The notes under the pieces were generated by a model. It had not been told where the DNA came from and made no database searches. It saw only the letters and a list, made by a program, of their open reading frames with translations. 64,000 nucleotides of DNA from NCBI GenBank assembly GCA_014529385.2, contig CM043953.1:96663342-96727341 (forward strand). Reading direction: 5' to 3'. This document shows, piece after piece, positions 34,458-44,880 of this stretch (positions are counted from its first letter, which is position 1; the number at the start of each line of letters is the position of its first letter). A program made the position numbers and the translations under genes. Origin of the DNA: Adiantum capillus-veneris. Taxonomy: Eukaryota; Streptophyta; Polypodiopsida; Polypodiales; Pteridaceae.

Positions 34458-34493
<36 letters not shown>
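34458..34493 (+). repeat. (GA)18 microsatellite at the edge of the Copia interruption
   Basis: Pure GA dinucleotides. Copia-homologous sequence begins one base later. Confidence 0.97.
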
Positions 34494-34496
<3 letters not shown>

Positions 34497-34789
34497 GTTG
34501 TTTGGCATATGCTTTGGTGCCACAAACACAGCGCAAAAATTTGGATGATAAGGTTGTCAAATGTATTTTTGTTGGTTATAGTGCTGAAAGCAAAGGTTAC
34601 AGGTTGTATCATCCGCAAACAAAGCGTATCTTGGTCTCATGGGATGTTGTGTTTGTGGAAGCTTCTCTTCAACCCTTGTTGTCATGTACTAGAGATAATA
34701 ATGTAAGCTCACAGGACATTTATGACACTTTGTTGCCTCTTTTCAGTGGTGGAAATTCAAACTTAATTTCGAATGAGGCAAATGTATAG
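34494..34789 (+). pseudogene. Copia integrase C-terminal region
   Basis: The frame reads CIFVGYSAESKGYRLYHPQT and then RILVSWDVVFVEAS, the conserved GYS.ESKGYRLY segment after the Copia integrase core. It matches the minus-strand copy at 53749-54200. The catalytic DDE core is missing upstream, where the foreign block ends. Confidence 0.85.
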
Positions 34790-35706
34790 CTATGGGGGTT
34801 TCTAAAAATGTTACAGATCATCCTATTTTACTGTTGCAAATATACATGATGTACTTGATGAGGAAAGGGTTGAAATTGAGCAGGCTAGAGGTATGCCAAA
34901 ATGGCTAGTACATACATTGCATGACAATAAATTGGATGCACCTTTAACTAGTTGTACTCATTAAGGATCTTGCCATGCATCTTATGCATCAAATTGTTAT
35001 GATTTGGCTGTGTCTAGCTTACATGATATTGAGGAACCTCTATCTTTTGATGAAGCACATAATTTAGAAAATTAGATGGCGGCCAACAATCAGAATATAA
35101 TGCACTTATAGAAAATGACACATGGATTTTATGTGATTTTCCTCCTCGCAAAAAGGCCATTGGTACAAAGTGGGTTTACAAGTTGAAACACAAACTAGAT
35201 AATGAGATCGATTGCTATAAGGCTCAACGTGTTGCAAAGGGTTATGCACAGCAAAAAGGCATAGATTATGAAGAGACTTTTTCTCCCACTTGCCCTATGA
35301 CTACAGTCTATTTGCTATGTGCATTGTTAGCTCATTTTGGGATGTACATTGATCAGACATTGTTACTGCTTTCTTGAATGGTGACATATTTGAGGAAGTT
35401 TATGTAACACAACCTCACGGTTCTGTCAAGAAAGGACAAGAGGAAAAGGTGTGCAAATGTAACAAAGCTTTGTATGGGTTGAAGAAATCTCTTCGTACTT
35501 GGTATGAGAAGATTGACACTCATTTGTTCAAACGAGGCTTTCGTAACAGTCCAATAGAAAGCACATTGTATGTAAAGGGTGAGGGTGATGTACTTCTCAT
35601 TGTGGTTCTTTATGTGGAAACCTTGCAGACCTTTTCACAAAGGCATTGTCTCGTGAGAAGCTTGAAGCTTTCCGCAAAGCTTTGGGCTTACTCCCCTTTG
35701 TGGACT
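34790..35706 (+). pseudogene. Copia reverse transcriptase and RNase H end, internally deleted
   Basis: RT blocks include TWILCDFPPRKKAIGTKWVY, DCYKAQRVAKGYAQQKGIDY-type sequence with FSPTCPMTT, NGDIFEEVYVTQPHG and CNKALYGLKKSLRTWYEK. The frame then reads VLLIVVLYV and jumps directly to the C-terminal RNase H motif NLADLFTKALSREKLEAF, so the YVDD catalytic block and most of RNase H are deleted. Frame breaks and stops (for example near 35380) also occur. Confidence 0.85.
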
Positions 35707-35783
35707 GATCATGTCCTCAGGGCATGGCACTTCCATTTACTCATGTGCCAGCTCTCGTTCACCGCATCACTCCAGGGGGGATT

Positions 35784-36010
35784 TGTTACCATATACGTGT
35801 GGTAGTGATGTGTATGAGCACACTAGGACCGTCGGGGCATTTTTCCCCTCTTTAGGAGGTTTTTTCCATGGAGCATTGTATATACGCCCATCACTCTAGG
35901 GCTATCTATCTTTCCATTGCACACTAAGTAATACACTCTCTATTGTGTGCCTTGAGCTTCCTTCGTCTTCTCCAAGCTGTGTGCATTTCTCTACAACCCT
36001 AATTCCAACA
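35784..36010 (+). repeat. Copia 3' LTR
   Basis: TGTTACCATATACGTG...CTAATTCCAACA, close to the 5' LTR at 24098-24325. AGGGGGGATT precedes it. The following five bases (ATAGC) do not match the 5' flank (TCATG). Confidence 0.92.
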
Positions 36011-36795
36011 ATAGCTAACCTAAAAATTCTCGATCTACTAAAATCCTATGTAACGGAAGTAGATCAAAGATCCCAATGGGAGAAGCACTTACCCTTAGTG
36101 GAGTATGCCTACAATAATATTGTACATACTTCCACGGGAAAAGCACCTTTTCAGATAATGGAGGGAAGATCAAAAAGTCCCTGCTACTTAAGGTACACGG
36201 GAAGATCTTTGCTGCAGATGAGTATAGCCGAGACCTACAAGAATCTTTTCAAAAGATTAAGGATGCTATCTCTATCTCACAGCAAAGGCAAAAGGCTGTT
36301 GTTGACAAGCACAGAAGAGCCCAAGTCTTTAAAGAAAATGATTGGGTCTTACTCAAATTTCCCAAGGCTCGATTAAGGCACACAACGGGCAAGAATCCTA
36401 CGAGACACCAAAAGTACTATGCTAAGATAGCAAAAAGGTATTATGGTCCCTTCCAGATTCATAGGCCAATCAATGAGATGGCCTATCAACTCAAGTTGCC
36501 CAGCCATTGGCTCATACACAATGCTTTTCATGTGAGCCTATTAAAGCCTTACAAAGGAGAGCCACCTCAAGAACCTACTATTGAAGACCCACCGGAGATT
36601 GAGGACAAAGAAGAGGTGCTGCAGCCCGAGTCCATCCTCCGACATGAAAACAAGGTAGTAAGAGGGTGTAAGACTATTCGACAATATCTTTTTAAATTTA
36701 AGAATTATCCTTTTGAAGATGCTAGATGGATGCAAGGCATACAACTAAAGGATAACCTAAAACTTGTCAATGCTTTCAACGCTTCCCAAGAGTAA
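36011..36795 (+). pseudogene. Gypsy chromovirus integrase C-terminus with chromodomain-like end
   Basis: It begins inside the integrase: WEKHLPLVEYAYNNIVHTST is the plant Gypsy end of the catalytic core (W...LP..E.AYN...H.ST...PF). After frame breaks near 36200 and 36380 it continues as MAYQLKLPSHWLIHNAFHVS and then LKPYKGEPPQEP. The end, FKFKNYPFEDARWM, resembles the chromodomain (V.WKGYP..EATWE). Such a domain would guide integration to histone marks. The element is truncated at 36010 by the Copia LTR. Confidence 0.8.
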
Positions 36796-37148
36796 GCAAA
36801 TGTACAAATGTTAAAAATGAACAAATTTTTTGTCTTATAAGACTCTCTTTTTCTTTATTGTGCAAAAATGTGAAGTAGTATGCATGCTTAGATCAAGCTT
36901 GCGGAGACGACGTCTCCCAAACACCAAGTAGAGCTTGTCACTCTACTATGGAAGATTGATAAGACTAATGTGCAGACATGCTTGCGGCAGCTTAGGCTCT
37001 CAAGTGCCAAATGGACTAGTCATCCATTCTGGAATGATGTCGTAGGGTAACATAGGGATCCTCTACCCGCTAGGAAAAGGACTAATGAATATGCTTTATC
37101 TTCTCTACCCCATAGTCGAGGATGACTATGATTTCAAGAGAGAGGTAA

Positions 37149-37787
37149 TGTCATAATAACTAATATCTAATTCTCCTAAATGATTTTCTCATGTTAAACT
37201 GATCATTTAATATGGGGAAGTGCCAGGGGAGAAAAAGCTAGAATATTGGTTAAGCTGGCAGACCGGCCACAGTAGGGATCCAAAGGGGGGGCCATCTGCA
37301 AAAGAGCAAGGTGCAACAATGGGCTTAAAAGACTCTAAGGTTCAGCCCATTAAGACTTCCAAAATGCTAAGGTTCCAAAATTCAAAGGTTGTGTCCAAAG
37401 GTCAAACGCTAGGGTGTCCCAAAAAGTCTTCTCAAGTCCTACATAGGAGGGGGCAAGCCCAAGAAGTAGGGATGAGAGAGAAACTCACACATGCCCACAC
37501 ACACACAAGCTACCTTTACACAAAGGGAATGAGGGACACATGTCAGCTCCCTAGCCCAGATGCCCACAAGGTGTACTCAAATCCTATTGGATGGCCTTGG
37601 AGGTGGATCAATGAGAATTAGGCTAGAGTAAATCTAGTTTAATTAATTTAAAAACACTTAATAAAAGAACCAATAAGAATTAAGCTCTCTAGAAGACTCT
37701 TGGACAGTCTCCCAAGGGGTCCAATGAGCATTCAGCATCCCAATGGCTTGCCGTTGTGTGTGTTTTCGAGCAACCCTAATTCCAACA
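37149..37787 (+). repeat. Gypsy 3' LTR (639 bp)
   Basis: A purine tract (AAGAGAGAGG) lies before TGTCATAATAACTAA. The repeat ends GCAACCCTAATTCCAACA. The last ~35 bp resemble the end of the unrelated Copia LTR at 24325. The next five bases are TCATG. Bases 36796-37148 between the pol stop and the LTR are noncoding. Confidence 0.65.
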
Positions 37788-37838
37788 TCATGCACTACTA
37801 GCTCAGGAGTCTTTAAACTTTCCAATTGTATAGAGCGC

Positions 37839-38039
37839 TTAAGCAGCTTCTATGAGTTTTTTGCACATCTCCATCCATTTGATTTTGAGTTCAGGATGCG
37901 GACAGGTCAGAAGTATTTGTTCCAATGTTTGGTTGTTCTTCAATCTCGCCGTGTAGGCTTGCATAATAGCATCTAAATGCTCATTCACCTTCTCCCACCC
38001 CTACACCACCCATGTGAATGATGAAACTAGAGCTTGCAT

Positions 38040-38040
<1 letters not shown>
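37839..38040 (-). pseudogene. Unrecognised helical ORF fragment
   Basis: A minus-strand frame ends at TAA 37839-37841 and contains WEKVNEHLDAIMQAYTARLK and CPHPELKIKWMEMCKKLIEA. The sequence is well-formed and helical, with one stop near its start, and it is cut by the TG microsatellite at 38042. I recognise no family. It may be a gag or host-exon fragment. Confidence 0.3.

Positions 38041-38041
<1 letters not shown>

Positions 38042-38132
<91 letters not shown>
38042..38132 (+). repeat. (GT)45 microsatellite
   Basis: 91 bases of uninterrupted GT. Confidence 0.98.
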
Positions 38133-38133
<1 letters not shown>

Positions 38134-38267
38134 TGCAGAGGGGATATAGAAGAGAGGGAGGAGGGGGTGAGCGTGCTAGGTGGTAGAGTGAGGGATAGGG
38201 GGAGAGAGGAAGAGATGGAGGGAGAGTGGAGAGAGGGATGTAGTGAGAGTAAAGGTAGAGGAAAGCG

Positions 38268-38270
<3 letters not shown>

Positions 38271-38307
<37 letters not shown>
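38271..38307 (+). repeat. (AG)n tract; (TC)n tail of the minus-strand LINE
   Basis: On the minus strand the LINE 3' end (GGATGATAATAGAACTA) runs directly into (TC)n here. The plus-strand LINE ends the same way at 48982. Confidence 0.85.
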
Positions 38308-38310
<3 letters not shown>

Positions 38311-38413
38311 TTCTATTATCATCCTCGGAGGTCAAATATGACCTATGGGACCAAATGAACATGTCACGTGGTGTGAGTGGAGGTCATAAGTGACTCTCAA
38401 TGCTCAAAAATGG

Positions 38414-40181
38414 CTAAAATGAGCATCGCAATAGAGAGTCCACATCGTGGTTGGGAGAGGAAGGTATGTAGGAGAGCTCATGGCTGAATATATGGGGAAA
38501 AGAGGACCTAATGTGGTCAAAAGCTGAGCACTCAAGTAGTGTGTGGTACTCACTCTCTCGCACTTGACGAGGGCATAAGGTGCAAAGTCGATGAGACTCC
38601 TTGCTAGTGCCCCAACGTCCTGTCTTGCAGCGTAGAGAATGGGAGCTAAGACGAATGGAGGCAATGGTGTGGATTGCACTCAATGGGATGGGCTCAAGGA
38701 TGTAGGGATGGGTTCGGTTATCGCGTTTGGAGAAGAAGAGAGATTTGTAGTTTGGGGCAATGTGTGCGGTGTAATGGCTGAAGCAAGAACCTCCAGATTT
38801 CTCCCAAGCCGTGATACATTGGCGTTGTAAGAAGGCCTCATTAACTTGGGAGTCAATCGACGCATCCTTGACCAAGTGACATGCATCCCATCTTCCAAAC
38901 CATTTCTTGATGTCAAGCATCCACCCTGAACTTAGTATTTTGCTCTTGCATGTCTTTTGGACATTTTGACTTGCTTCATATGAGATTCTAGGAAGCCGAT
39001 ACAAAGGGTTACGTTGTGTCTTAAGCATGTACTCCACAACCCTTTGCATGCCCAAGACCTCAATGGGAAGCGATCCCGAATCAAGAAGTAAGAGCAGGTA
39101 GGGTGTTTGTGTCTTGACTTGGAGAAAGTTGGTGAGAAAACACTTTTGGACATTCTCAAATTCTTTCCAAGTAGACTTCCCGATGCTACCACCCCACACC
39201 TCCACTCCATAAAGAAGCACCGGTGTCACCAATGTGTCAAAGAGGTACTTTTTGAGAGCCCAACACTTGATCTCTCCAGCATTGCACATGTTCTCAAATG
39301 CATAATAATCCCTCTTTCCGGCTTCCAAGCGATGCATTGCACAATCCTTCCATCTATGATTGGATGGAACCTCAAGGCCAAGGTACTTGAAGCTATCTAC
39401 CACTTCAAGTTGCTCATTGTTGTATACAATGCATGGATTTTCATCATTGAGGGTCTTTACAAGCATAACCTTGGTTTTGGATCCATTCATGATCAGCCCG
39501 CTATGTAGGCAAAAGTGTTCCAAGACACTCATAAGCTTTATTTCATCTTCTAAGGTATGTGCCAAGAGCACTACATCATCGGCATAAAGCAAAAGCATGA
39601 TCATCGCATTTTCTATCTTAACCTCTTCTATGCCTTCTTGTTGCATAAAATCAAGAACCATGCATTCCAATTCATCAATGAGTAGCCCAAAGAGGGTTGT
39701 AGGAAAGTGGGCATCCTTGTTTGACACCAATGGTGCTTGCAAAAAATTCTGAAAGTCCATCTCCCATACGTGGTCAACATATCACTTTTTGGTAGATGCA
39801 AAAGACTACATGCATAAATTCTCTCTGCACTTGAAGGCTTTGCATACATCTCCAAAGATTTTCTCGCGGTACCATGTCAAAAGCTTTCTTGAAATCCACA
39901 AAGCAACAATACAACTTTTTTCCTTTTAATCAAGACGCTTCCATAAGAACTCGAAGAGTGACAAGGTGATCAATAGTGCTATGATGCTTTCGAAAACCTC
40001 ATTGGCCTAGCGCACGTTTGCCATTCTTTTCAGCCCATACACTTATCTTCATCTCCATGATACATCCAAATAACTTTGCCATCAAAGAACCAACCATTAT
40101 AGTGCGATAGTTGTTCACATTGTTTACATCTCCTCCTTTGTGCAAAGGTTTGATCCAATTTTCACTCCAATCATGAGGCAT
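38414..40181 (-). pseudogene. LINE reverse transcriptase and C-terminal region
   Basis: The N-terminal RT block (40181-39999) has KPLHKGGDVNNVNNYRTI. The main frame (39760-38414) has the catalytic MLLLYADDVVLLAHT, then GLIMNGSKTKVM (the N-x-x-K-T motif) and FKYLGLEV. Downstream of RT are LLYGVEVWGGS and a Cys/His cluster, CTLCPRQVRESEYHTLLEC, the CCHC-type knuckle common in plant LINEs. The two parts are separated by stops between 39760 and 40000, so the protein is not intact. Confidence 0.85.
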
Positions 40182-40525
40182 GCCATGCTGAAGTGCATGA
40201 CCTTAAACATATCGCATATCCAATATCGTGTTTTCTTGCTTGTCTATTTTATTTCTTGACACCTTGAAGGTCCCCTGCCTTGCGGGTAGCAAGTTTCTCA
40301 AGTGCGCAACATACATCTTCAATGGTAAAGAAGGGAGGCATAGACGGAAGGGAGATACAACACTCCATCTTATCAACATTGGGTTGCTCCTAGAGGTTCT
40401 TGCAATGCGTATACATATCCTCAAGAGTCAAGTCACCAAAGCTCTCAACACGCTTGCCTTTTAGATTTTGCCAAAACTTGCCACATGCAGGCTTTCTCTT
40501 GCGCTAAAAGAAGTTGTTTTTTGAC

Positions 40526-41740
40526 TTACCACCTTCTCCTCTTTTTTTGAACAAGTGCTTTGTATGTGTGTGAATGTTCCAAGGAACCTTCCTTGTCTTT
40601 GCTTGCATCCAACCTTAGCAAGTGTTTTCGGGCTTGACTACATTCCATGTCGAACCATTTCTTCTTGGTGCTACCCTTCTTAGATCTTTTGCAAGACATG
40701 TTTTTCACCGAAAAGCATTCCCTCACACAAGAGAAAATTACTTCCTTAAAAACTTTTCACTTGCATTCTAATGTTGGGCTCTCTTGATGCTTTGTCATTC
40801 TTAACATTTGGTCCACCATATCAACATACATAAGTGCTCGTTTGAAGACTAGACGTAGGTACAAATGATTCACATCATGATTGGAGGCTACATGCTCGGG
40901 TCTTTTACCACACTTGAGGTCAATATATAGCATCCTATAATCCGATTCCGAATTCCATTCACCAAGTGTAAATCTTTGTATGCATTCTAGAGTGGCTTCC
41001 GAAAACAACATATAGTCGATCACACTATCACCATTGTGCTTTCTGCATGTAAAGTCATTGGTGCCTTGCCATAAAGATACACCATTTGCAATGAGCATTC
41101 CGGTACTATTGCACATATGTGGAAGTGACTTTGCATAGTGATCCAATTCTTTTGCATCATTAGAACTTCGATTATACATGTATGAGTCATCCATTCTTCT
41201 TGAGACATGCGGAGTGTCAACTTGTTGTGTGTCGTGTTGTAACGTATTTGTGCGAGCATTCATGTCTCCAAAGACAATGACTTCACCTTGGTCTTTGTAA
41301 TGAACAATGCCTTCCTCTAGTTCAGAAAAGGGTTGATCTCTATCCATATCCAAGTGAGCATAAAAGTTGGATTCATAGTGAGGAATGTAGCAACCAACCA
41401 CAAACATGACTTGACCATTGGGTGGGCTGATTTTCAGCCATAAGTAGCGTTTATACTTATCTTCTTTGATAATGGAAACATCTTTCAAACACTTTTTGAT
41501 CATACATGCTATGCCTCTTTGGCCTCTACGTTGCTTTGCATTTTTGGTCCACATCAAAGAATGCATAAATCCAAGAATTCATTGCGCATCATGCTCCGAT
41601 GTTTCGACAAGAAGTATCACATCGGAGTCATTGGTAAGCTCATCAATGCCAATTCCCGCATTCCATGGATAGCCGTTACAATTCCAAAAGGTTATTCGCA
41701 AGCGTGAGTTGGTTTCATAGATCATGTGTCCCTATTTGTT
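40526..41740 (-). pseudogene. LINE AP-type endonuclease and linker
   Basis: Visible motifs in order are ITFWNCNGYPWN, VILLVETSEHD, LWLKISPPNGQVMFVVGCYI, VIVFGDMNART (G-D-x-N), GDSVIDYML and SESDYRMLYIDL. The last should be S-D-H, and the catalytic His is Tyr here. A TAA interrupts the frame near 41578. Further left, RSKKGSTKKKWFDMECSQAR belongs to the linker before RT. This enzyme would nick target DNA to prime reverse transcription. Confidence 0.8.
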
Positions 41741-41772
41741 GGGTGTACTTGCATCCTCCTCAAGTGACTTTT

Positions 41773-41774
<2 letters not shown>

Positions 41775-41838
<64 letters not shown>

Positions 41839-42100
41839 AGAGGGGGATTGAGGAGGGAGGGAAGAGGTGAGAGAGAATGGAGAAAGGGAGTGAGAGATAG
41901 GGAGGTGAAAGAAAAATGGGGATAAGAGAGAGGGAGGGTTGGATGCATATGTGGACATCTAAAGGACAAGAGAGCACTAATAAAAGCAAAAAAAAAATGA
42001 GAATCTCAAATGAGTCATCTCTATATATTATCCCCTTCATTTGTTTGCACGCCTATAAATACATTGACACAAGCTACATTTTCCTTAGAGAAGAGAAGAG

Positions 42101-42131
<31 letters not shown>

Positions 42132-42520
42132 AGAAGAAGAAGAAGAAGAAGAAAAGAGAAGAGAGAGGAGAGAATATGAGGCAGAGAGGAGATAGGGAGC
42201 ATGAGAGAGAAAGGAGAGGAAAGGGAGGAGAGAGAAAGAGAGAGGGGATAAAAGAAAGAGAGATGGAGAAGAGAAGAGAGAGAAAGATGGACTAATAAAA
42301 AAATATTGTGGTATAAGGGCAATAGAAATATCACTATTGTCCCCTCATAAACCCTCTGTTTGTTTTGTTTAGGGAGAAAGAGGAAGAAGAAATAACCAAA
42401 AAGAAAGAAAGAGAGGGGTATTAGGGACAATAGCAATATCGCTAGTGTCTCCTCTCAATTTTCCCTTTCTTTATTTATTTTTTAAGTATCTTCCTCTCCC
42501 TCATTTTACACCTCTCTCTT

Positions 42521-42564
<44 letters not shown>

Positions 42565-42849
42565 TCTTCTTCTTCTCACTCTTTCAACCCAAAAAAAGAG
42601 GGGATATGTGAAGGGAGAACTAGTGCTCCTTCATATACCCCTCCTTTTTATACAAAAAAATATTATTCACCTCGCATACCTTCCTCTTCCTCTCTTACCT
42701 CTCCTTGTTTTAGTATTTCAAGCTCTCTCCAACACATATAAAAGGAGGAAGAGAGAAAGGAGAGACCATTTGCTATTGTTGCAGAAAGCAATGTATGGTC
42801 TCTCACCTTCTCTATCCTACACTCCCCTCTTCTTGCTCTCCCTCTGTCG

Positions 42850-42910
<61 letters not shown>
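41775..42910 (+). repeat. Purine/pyrimidine-rich simple-sequence region between two LINEs
   Basis: It includes (GA)n 41775-41834, (AG)n 42106-42130, (AAG)n 42131-42152, (TC)n 42531-42560, (TTC)n 42561-42577 and (CT)n 42852-42910. The left part is purine-rich and the right part pyrimidine-rich on the same strand. Three imperfect hairpins (42312-42349, 42411-42456, 42598-42644) lie inside. All ORFs here are Ser/Leu or Arg/Glu repeat artefacts. Confidence 0.9.
42852..42910 (+). repeat. (CT)n microsatellite at the 5' end of the plus-strand LINE
   Basis: 59 bases of CT. The LINE 5' UTR begins directly after it. Confidence 0.97.
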
Positions 42911-42912
<2 letters not shown>

Positions 42913-43130
42913 GAGCCGTTTTGTGACCTAGTAGACAGCAATTCACTCTTTTGATCATAACTTCTTTATCCGAACTCCGATTTGGGTGATCTATAGCCTC
43001 AATCGAAGATCATGAAGCCCTTTATGCATTGATGTAAAGAAAAAAAAAAGTTATAGATTGCATTTCTATAGCAGCATTCTGAAGTGAACAGGTTCTAAAA
43101 AGTTGACTCTCATCTCTTATTTTACATACA

Positions 43131-44082
43131 ATGTCTTTCGGCACTCACAAGGGTTCTTCTTCTTCTTCAATATGGTCCACAAAAATTGTAGAAAATGATC
43201 CAAAATCTCCTAAGTGTGGAGATAGCAACACAACCACTCAACCAATGACATCGAAAACCATGATCATGGCATACTTGGTATCATTGCAAGAGACCGGACA
43301 CAAACAAGGTGAAGACTTACGAGCACCTACAATGGAGCATGGCACGCTAAGGGTTCTTGTGGTTGAGAATGAGAATCTCAAGAGGACACTTGAGATGAAA
43401 ACAACACGTTTGATGTAGCTTGAAGAGGAAGTCAAGGAATGTAAATGCTCTCTTGTTGACTTGAATACTTTGACGGAGTGCATGAGCAAAGTAGAGCATG
43501 ACCATGTATTGAAAGAGGATAAATTTGACACCATGAGCCGGGATGTAAGCGATATAAAAAATGTATGCACAAACAAGACTTGGGTTGATGTATGTGGTAG
43601 CAATGTGGTCCTAATTTCTCCCTCATGCAAGCTATGGCTCAAACAAAAAATGTTGAGAATGTGGATGTGGAGGAGTTGAAGGAACGGGAGTGACGTTCCA
43701 AGAACATTGTTATTCGTGGAGTTCTTGAAGAGAAGTTAGAGACACCTCCTTCTCTTGCCATTGTTATTGAAGATTTCTTCAAAATCCACTTTGGCATGTC
43801 CGGAGTTATGGTCCATGGAGCACATAAAGTGGGTAACCAAGGAGCTCCTCGCTCGGGAGAATGGCCAATTTTATGCACCATGTCAAATGAGATCAAATGA
43901 AAGATTATCCTTGATAATAGTTGGATCTATTTTAAGAATACAAAATGTTTTGTATGTGAAAATCTCATTATTAAGCAACAAAATATGTGTTGCAAGGCAT
44001 ATGAGGAAAAGAATAAGAAAAACAAGGAGATCTCTCATGAAGCAAATGCGCCCAAGGAGGAGGCAAGTTCCTCGAGAAAATA
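43131..44082 (+). pseudogene. LINE ORF1 protein (coiled coil plus RRM-like domain)
   Basis: It starts at ATG 43131 (MSFGTHKGSSSSS). A Ser-rich head is followed by a heptad stretch (VVENENLKRTLEMKTTRLM; LEEEVKECKCSLVDLNTLTE), then SKNIVIRGVLEEKLETPP and VMVHGAHKVGNQGAPR and ILDNSWIYFKNTKCFVCE, which follow the pattern of the L1-type ORF1 RNA-binding domain. Stops at 43416-43418 and near 43690 and 44080, plus a frameshift near 43600, break it. ORF1p would bind LINE RNA in the RNP. Confidence 0.7.
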
Positions 44083-44100
44083 GGAATGTGCGACCAATGA

Positions 44101-44880
44101 GGTTGAGTTACAATTAAAATTTTCTTTTGGAATTTCAAAAGATACCCATGGAATGTGGGGGTTGGCATTGATGAACTAAAAAGAAAATCGGATGTGGTTC
44201 TCCTTGTGGAACTTGGGAGCATGATACACAAAGGACTAACGGCTACAATGTACATTCATTGATGTGGTTAAAGAATCTCAAGCAATGAAGAGGGCAAGGA
44301 TGGATAACATATATGGTTAAGGAAGGATTAGAAGATTTTGTATCAATTGTAAAAGATGACAGGTACAAACGTTATATATGGATGAAAATTATGATACAAA
44401 AAAGAGCAGCTATTTTTGTATCCGGTTGCTACATTCCTCATCATGATTCCCCCTTTTATGCTTGCATGGATAGAGATCATCCATTTTTTTCTTTAGAAGA
44501 GGACATTACTTATTTCAAAGGTGAAGGTGATGTTATTGTATTTGGGGATATGAATACTCACACAAAAACATTGCAACATGATACTCAACAATTTGATATG
44601 CCATACATTTCAAGGGAGTTGGAGGAAGTTCACTTGTATGATCGTACTTCAATGGATGAGAAAGAGTCGGATCACTATGGAAAGTTACTTTTACACATGT
44701 AATAGCACGGGTATGCTCATTGCCAATGGTGTATCTTTGTGGAGTGGAACCAATGGATTTACATACAAAAAACATAATGGGTATAGTATGATTGACTATA
44801 TGCTACTCTCTGAAGCCATCATGTATCGCATAAAGAGTTTTATGTTTGACAATGGACCCCAAAATCAGATCATTTGACCT
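44101..44880 (+). pseudogene. LINE endonuclease, broken
   Basis: Motifs are RYPWNVGVGIDEL, YKRYIWMKIMIQKRAAIFVS, VIVFGDMNTHTKTL (G-D-x-N), GMLIANGVSLWSGTNGF and SMIDYMLLSEA. A frameshift near 44690 splits it between two frames, and the final S-D-H region is lost in a frame break near 44875. Confidence 0.75.

Larger units (their letters stand above)
25690..34493. other. 8.8-kb block replacing the middle of the Copia element
   Basis: Copia homology stops after the gag zinc knuckle and resumes at 34494 within the integrase C-terminus. The block begins with a promoter-like TATAAAATATAAAGAG (25735-25750) and CT-rich sequence, and ends in a (GA)n tract that looks like the CT-rich 5' leader of a minus-strand gene. 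It contains the separate features at 28009-28905, 29562-29875, 30089-31290 and 32200-34193. A weak inverted match (AACCAATC followed by CT repeats) exists at 25801-25821 and, in reverse, 34473-34500. No target duplication was found. Confidence 0.6.
24098..36010 (+). mobile_element. Ty1/Copia LTR retrotransposon, internally replaced by an 8.8-kb block
   Basis: Matching LTRs of about 228 bp (24098-24325 and 35784-36010) start TGTTACCATATAC and end CTAATTCCAACA. A TGGTATCAGAGC primer site follows the left LTR and a short purine tract (AGGGGGG) precedes the right one. Gag is present at 24673-25680, then sequence unrelated to Copia fills 25690-34493, then integrase C-terminus, RT and the RNase H end follow. 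Protease and the integrase core are missing. The outer 5-bp flanks differ (TCATG left, ATAGC right), so this is not a simple single insertion. A second copy of the family lies at 51487-55650. Confidence 0.85.
38308..41774 (-). mobile_element. LINE (non-LTR retrotransposon), 5'-truncated in the endonuclease
   Basis: It contains an AP-type endonuclease and an RT with YADD, in the order EN-RT, and a 3' UTR ending CCCATAGGTCATATTTGACC then GGATGATAATAGAAC before a (TC)n tail. The 5' end begins within the endonuclease (WNCNGYPWNAGIGIDEL) close to a (GA)n tract at 41775-41834. ORF1 is absent. There is no poly-A tail. The RT part (38414-39760) is an uninterrupted 448-codon frame, while the upstream RT and endonuclease parts are broken. 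Confidence 0.85.

Noticed and set aside
41722-42913. Several ORFs of 60-120 codons on both strands
   Set aside because: All are Ser/Leu or Arg/Glu runs from GA/CT repeats.
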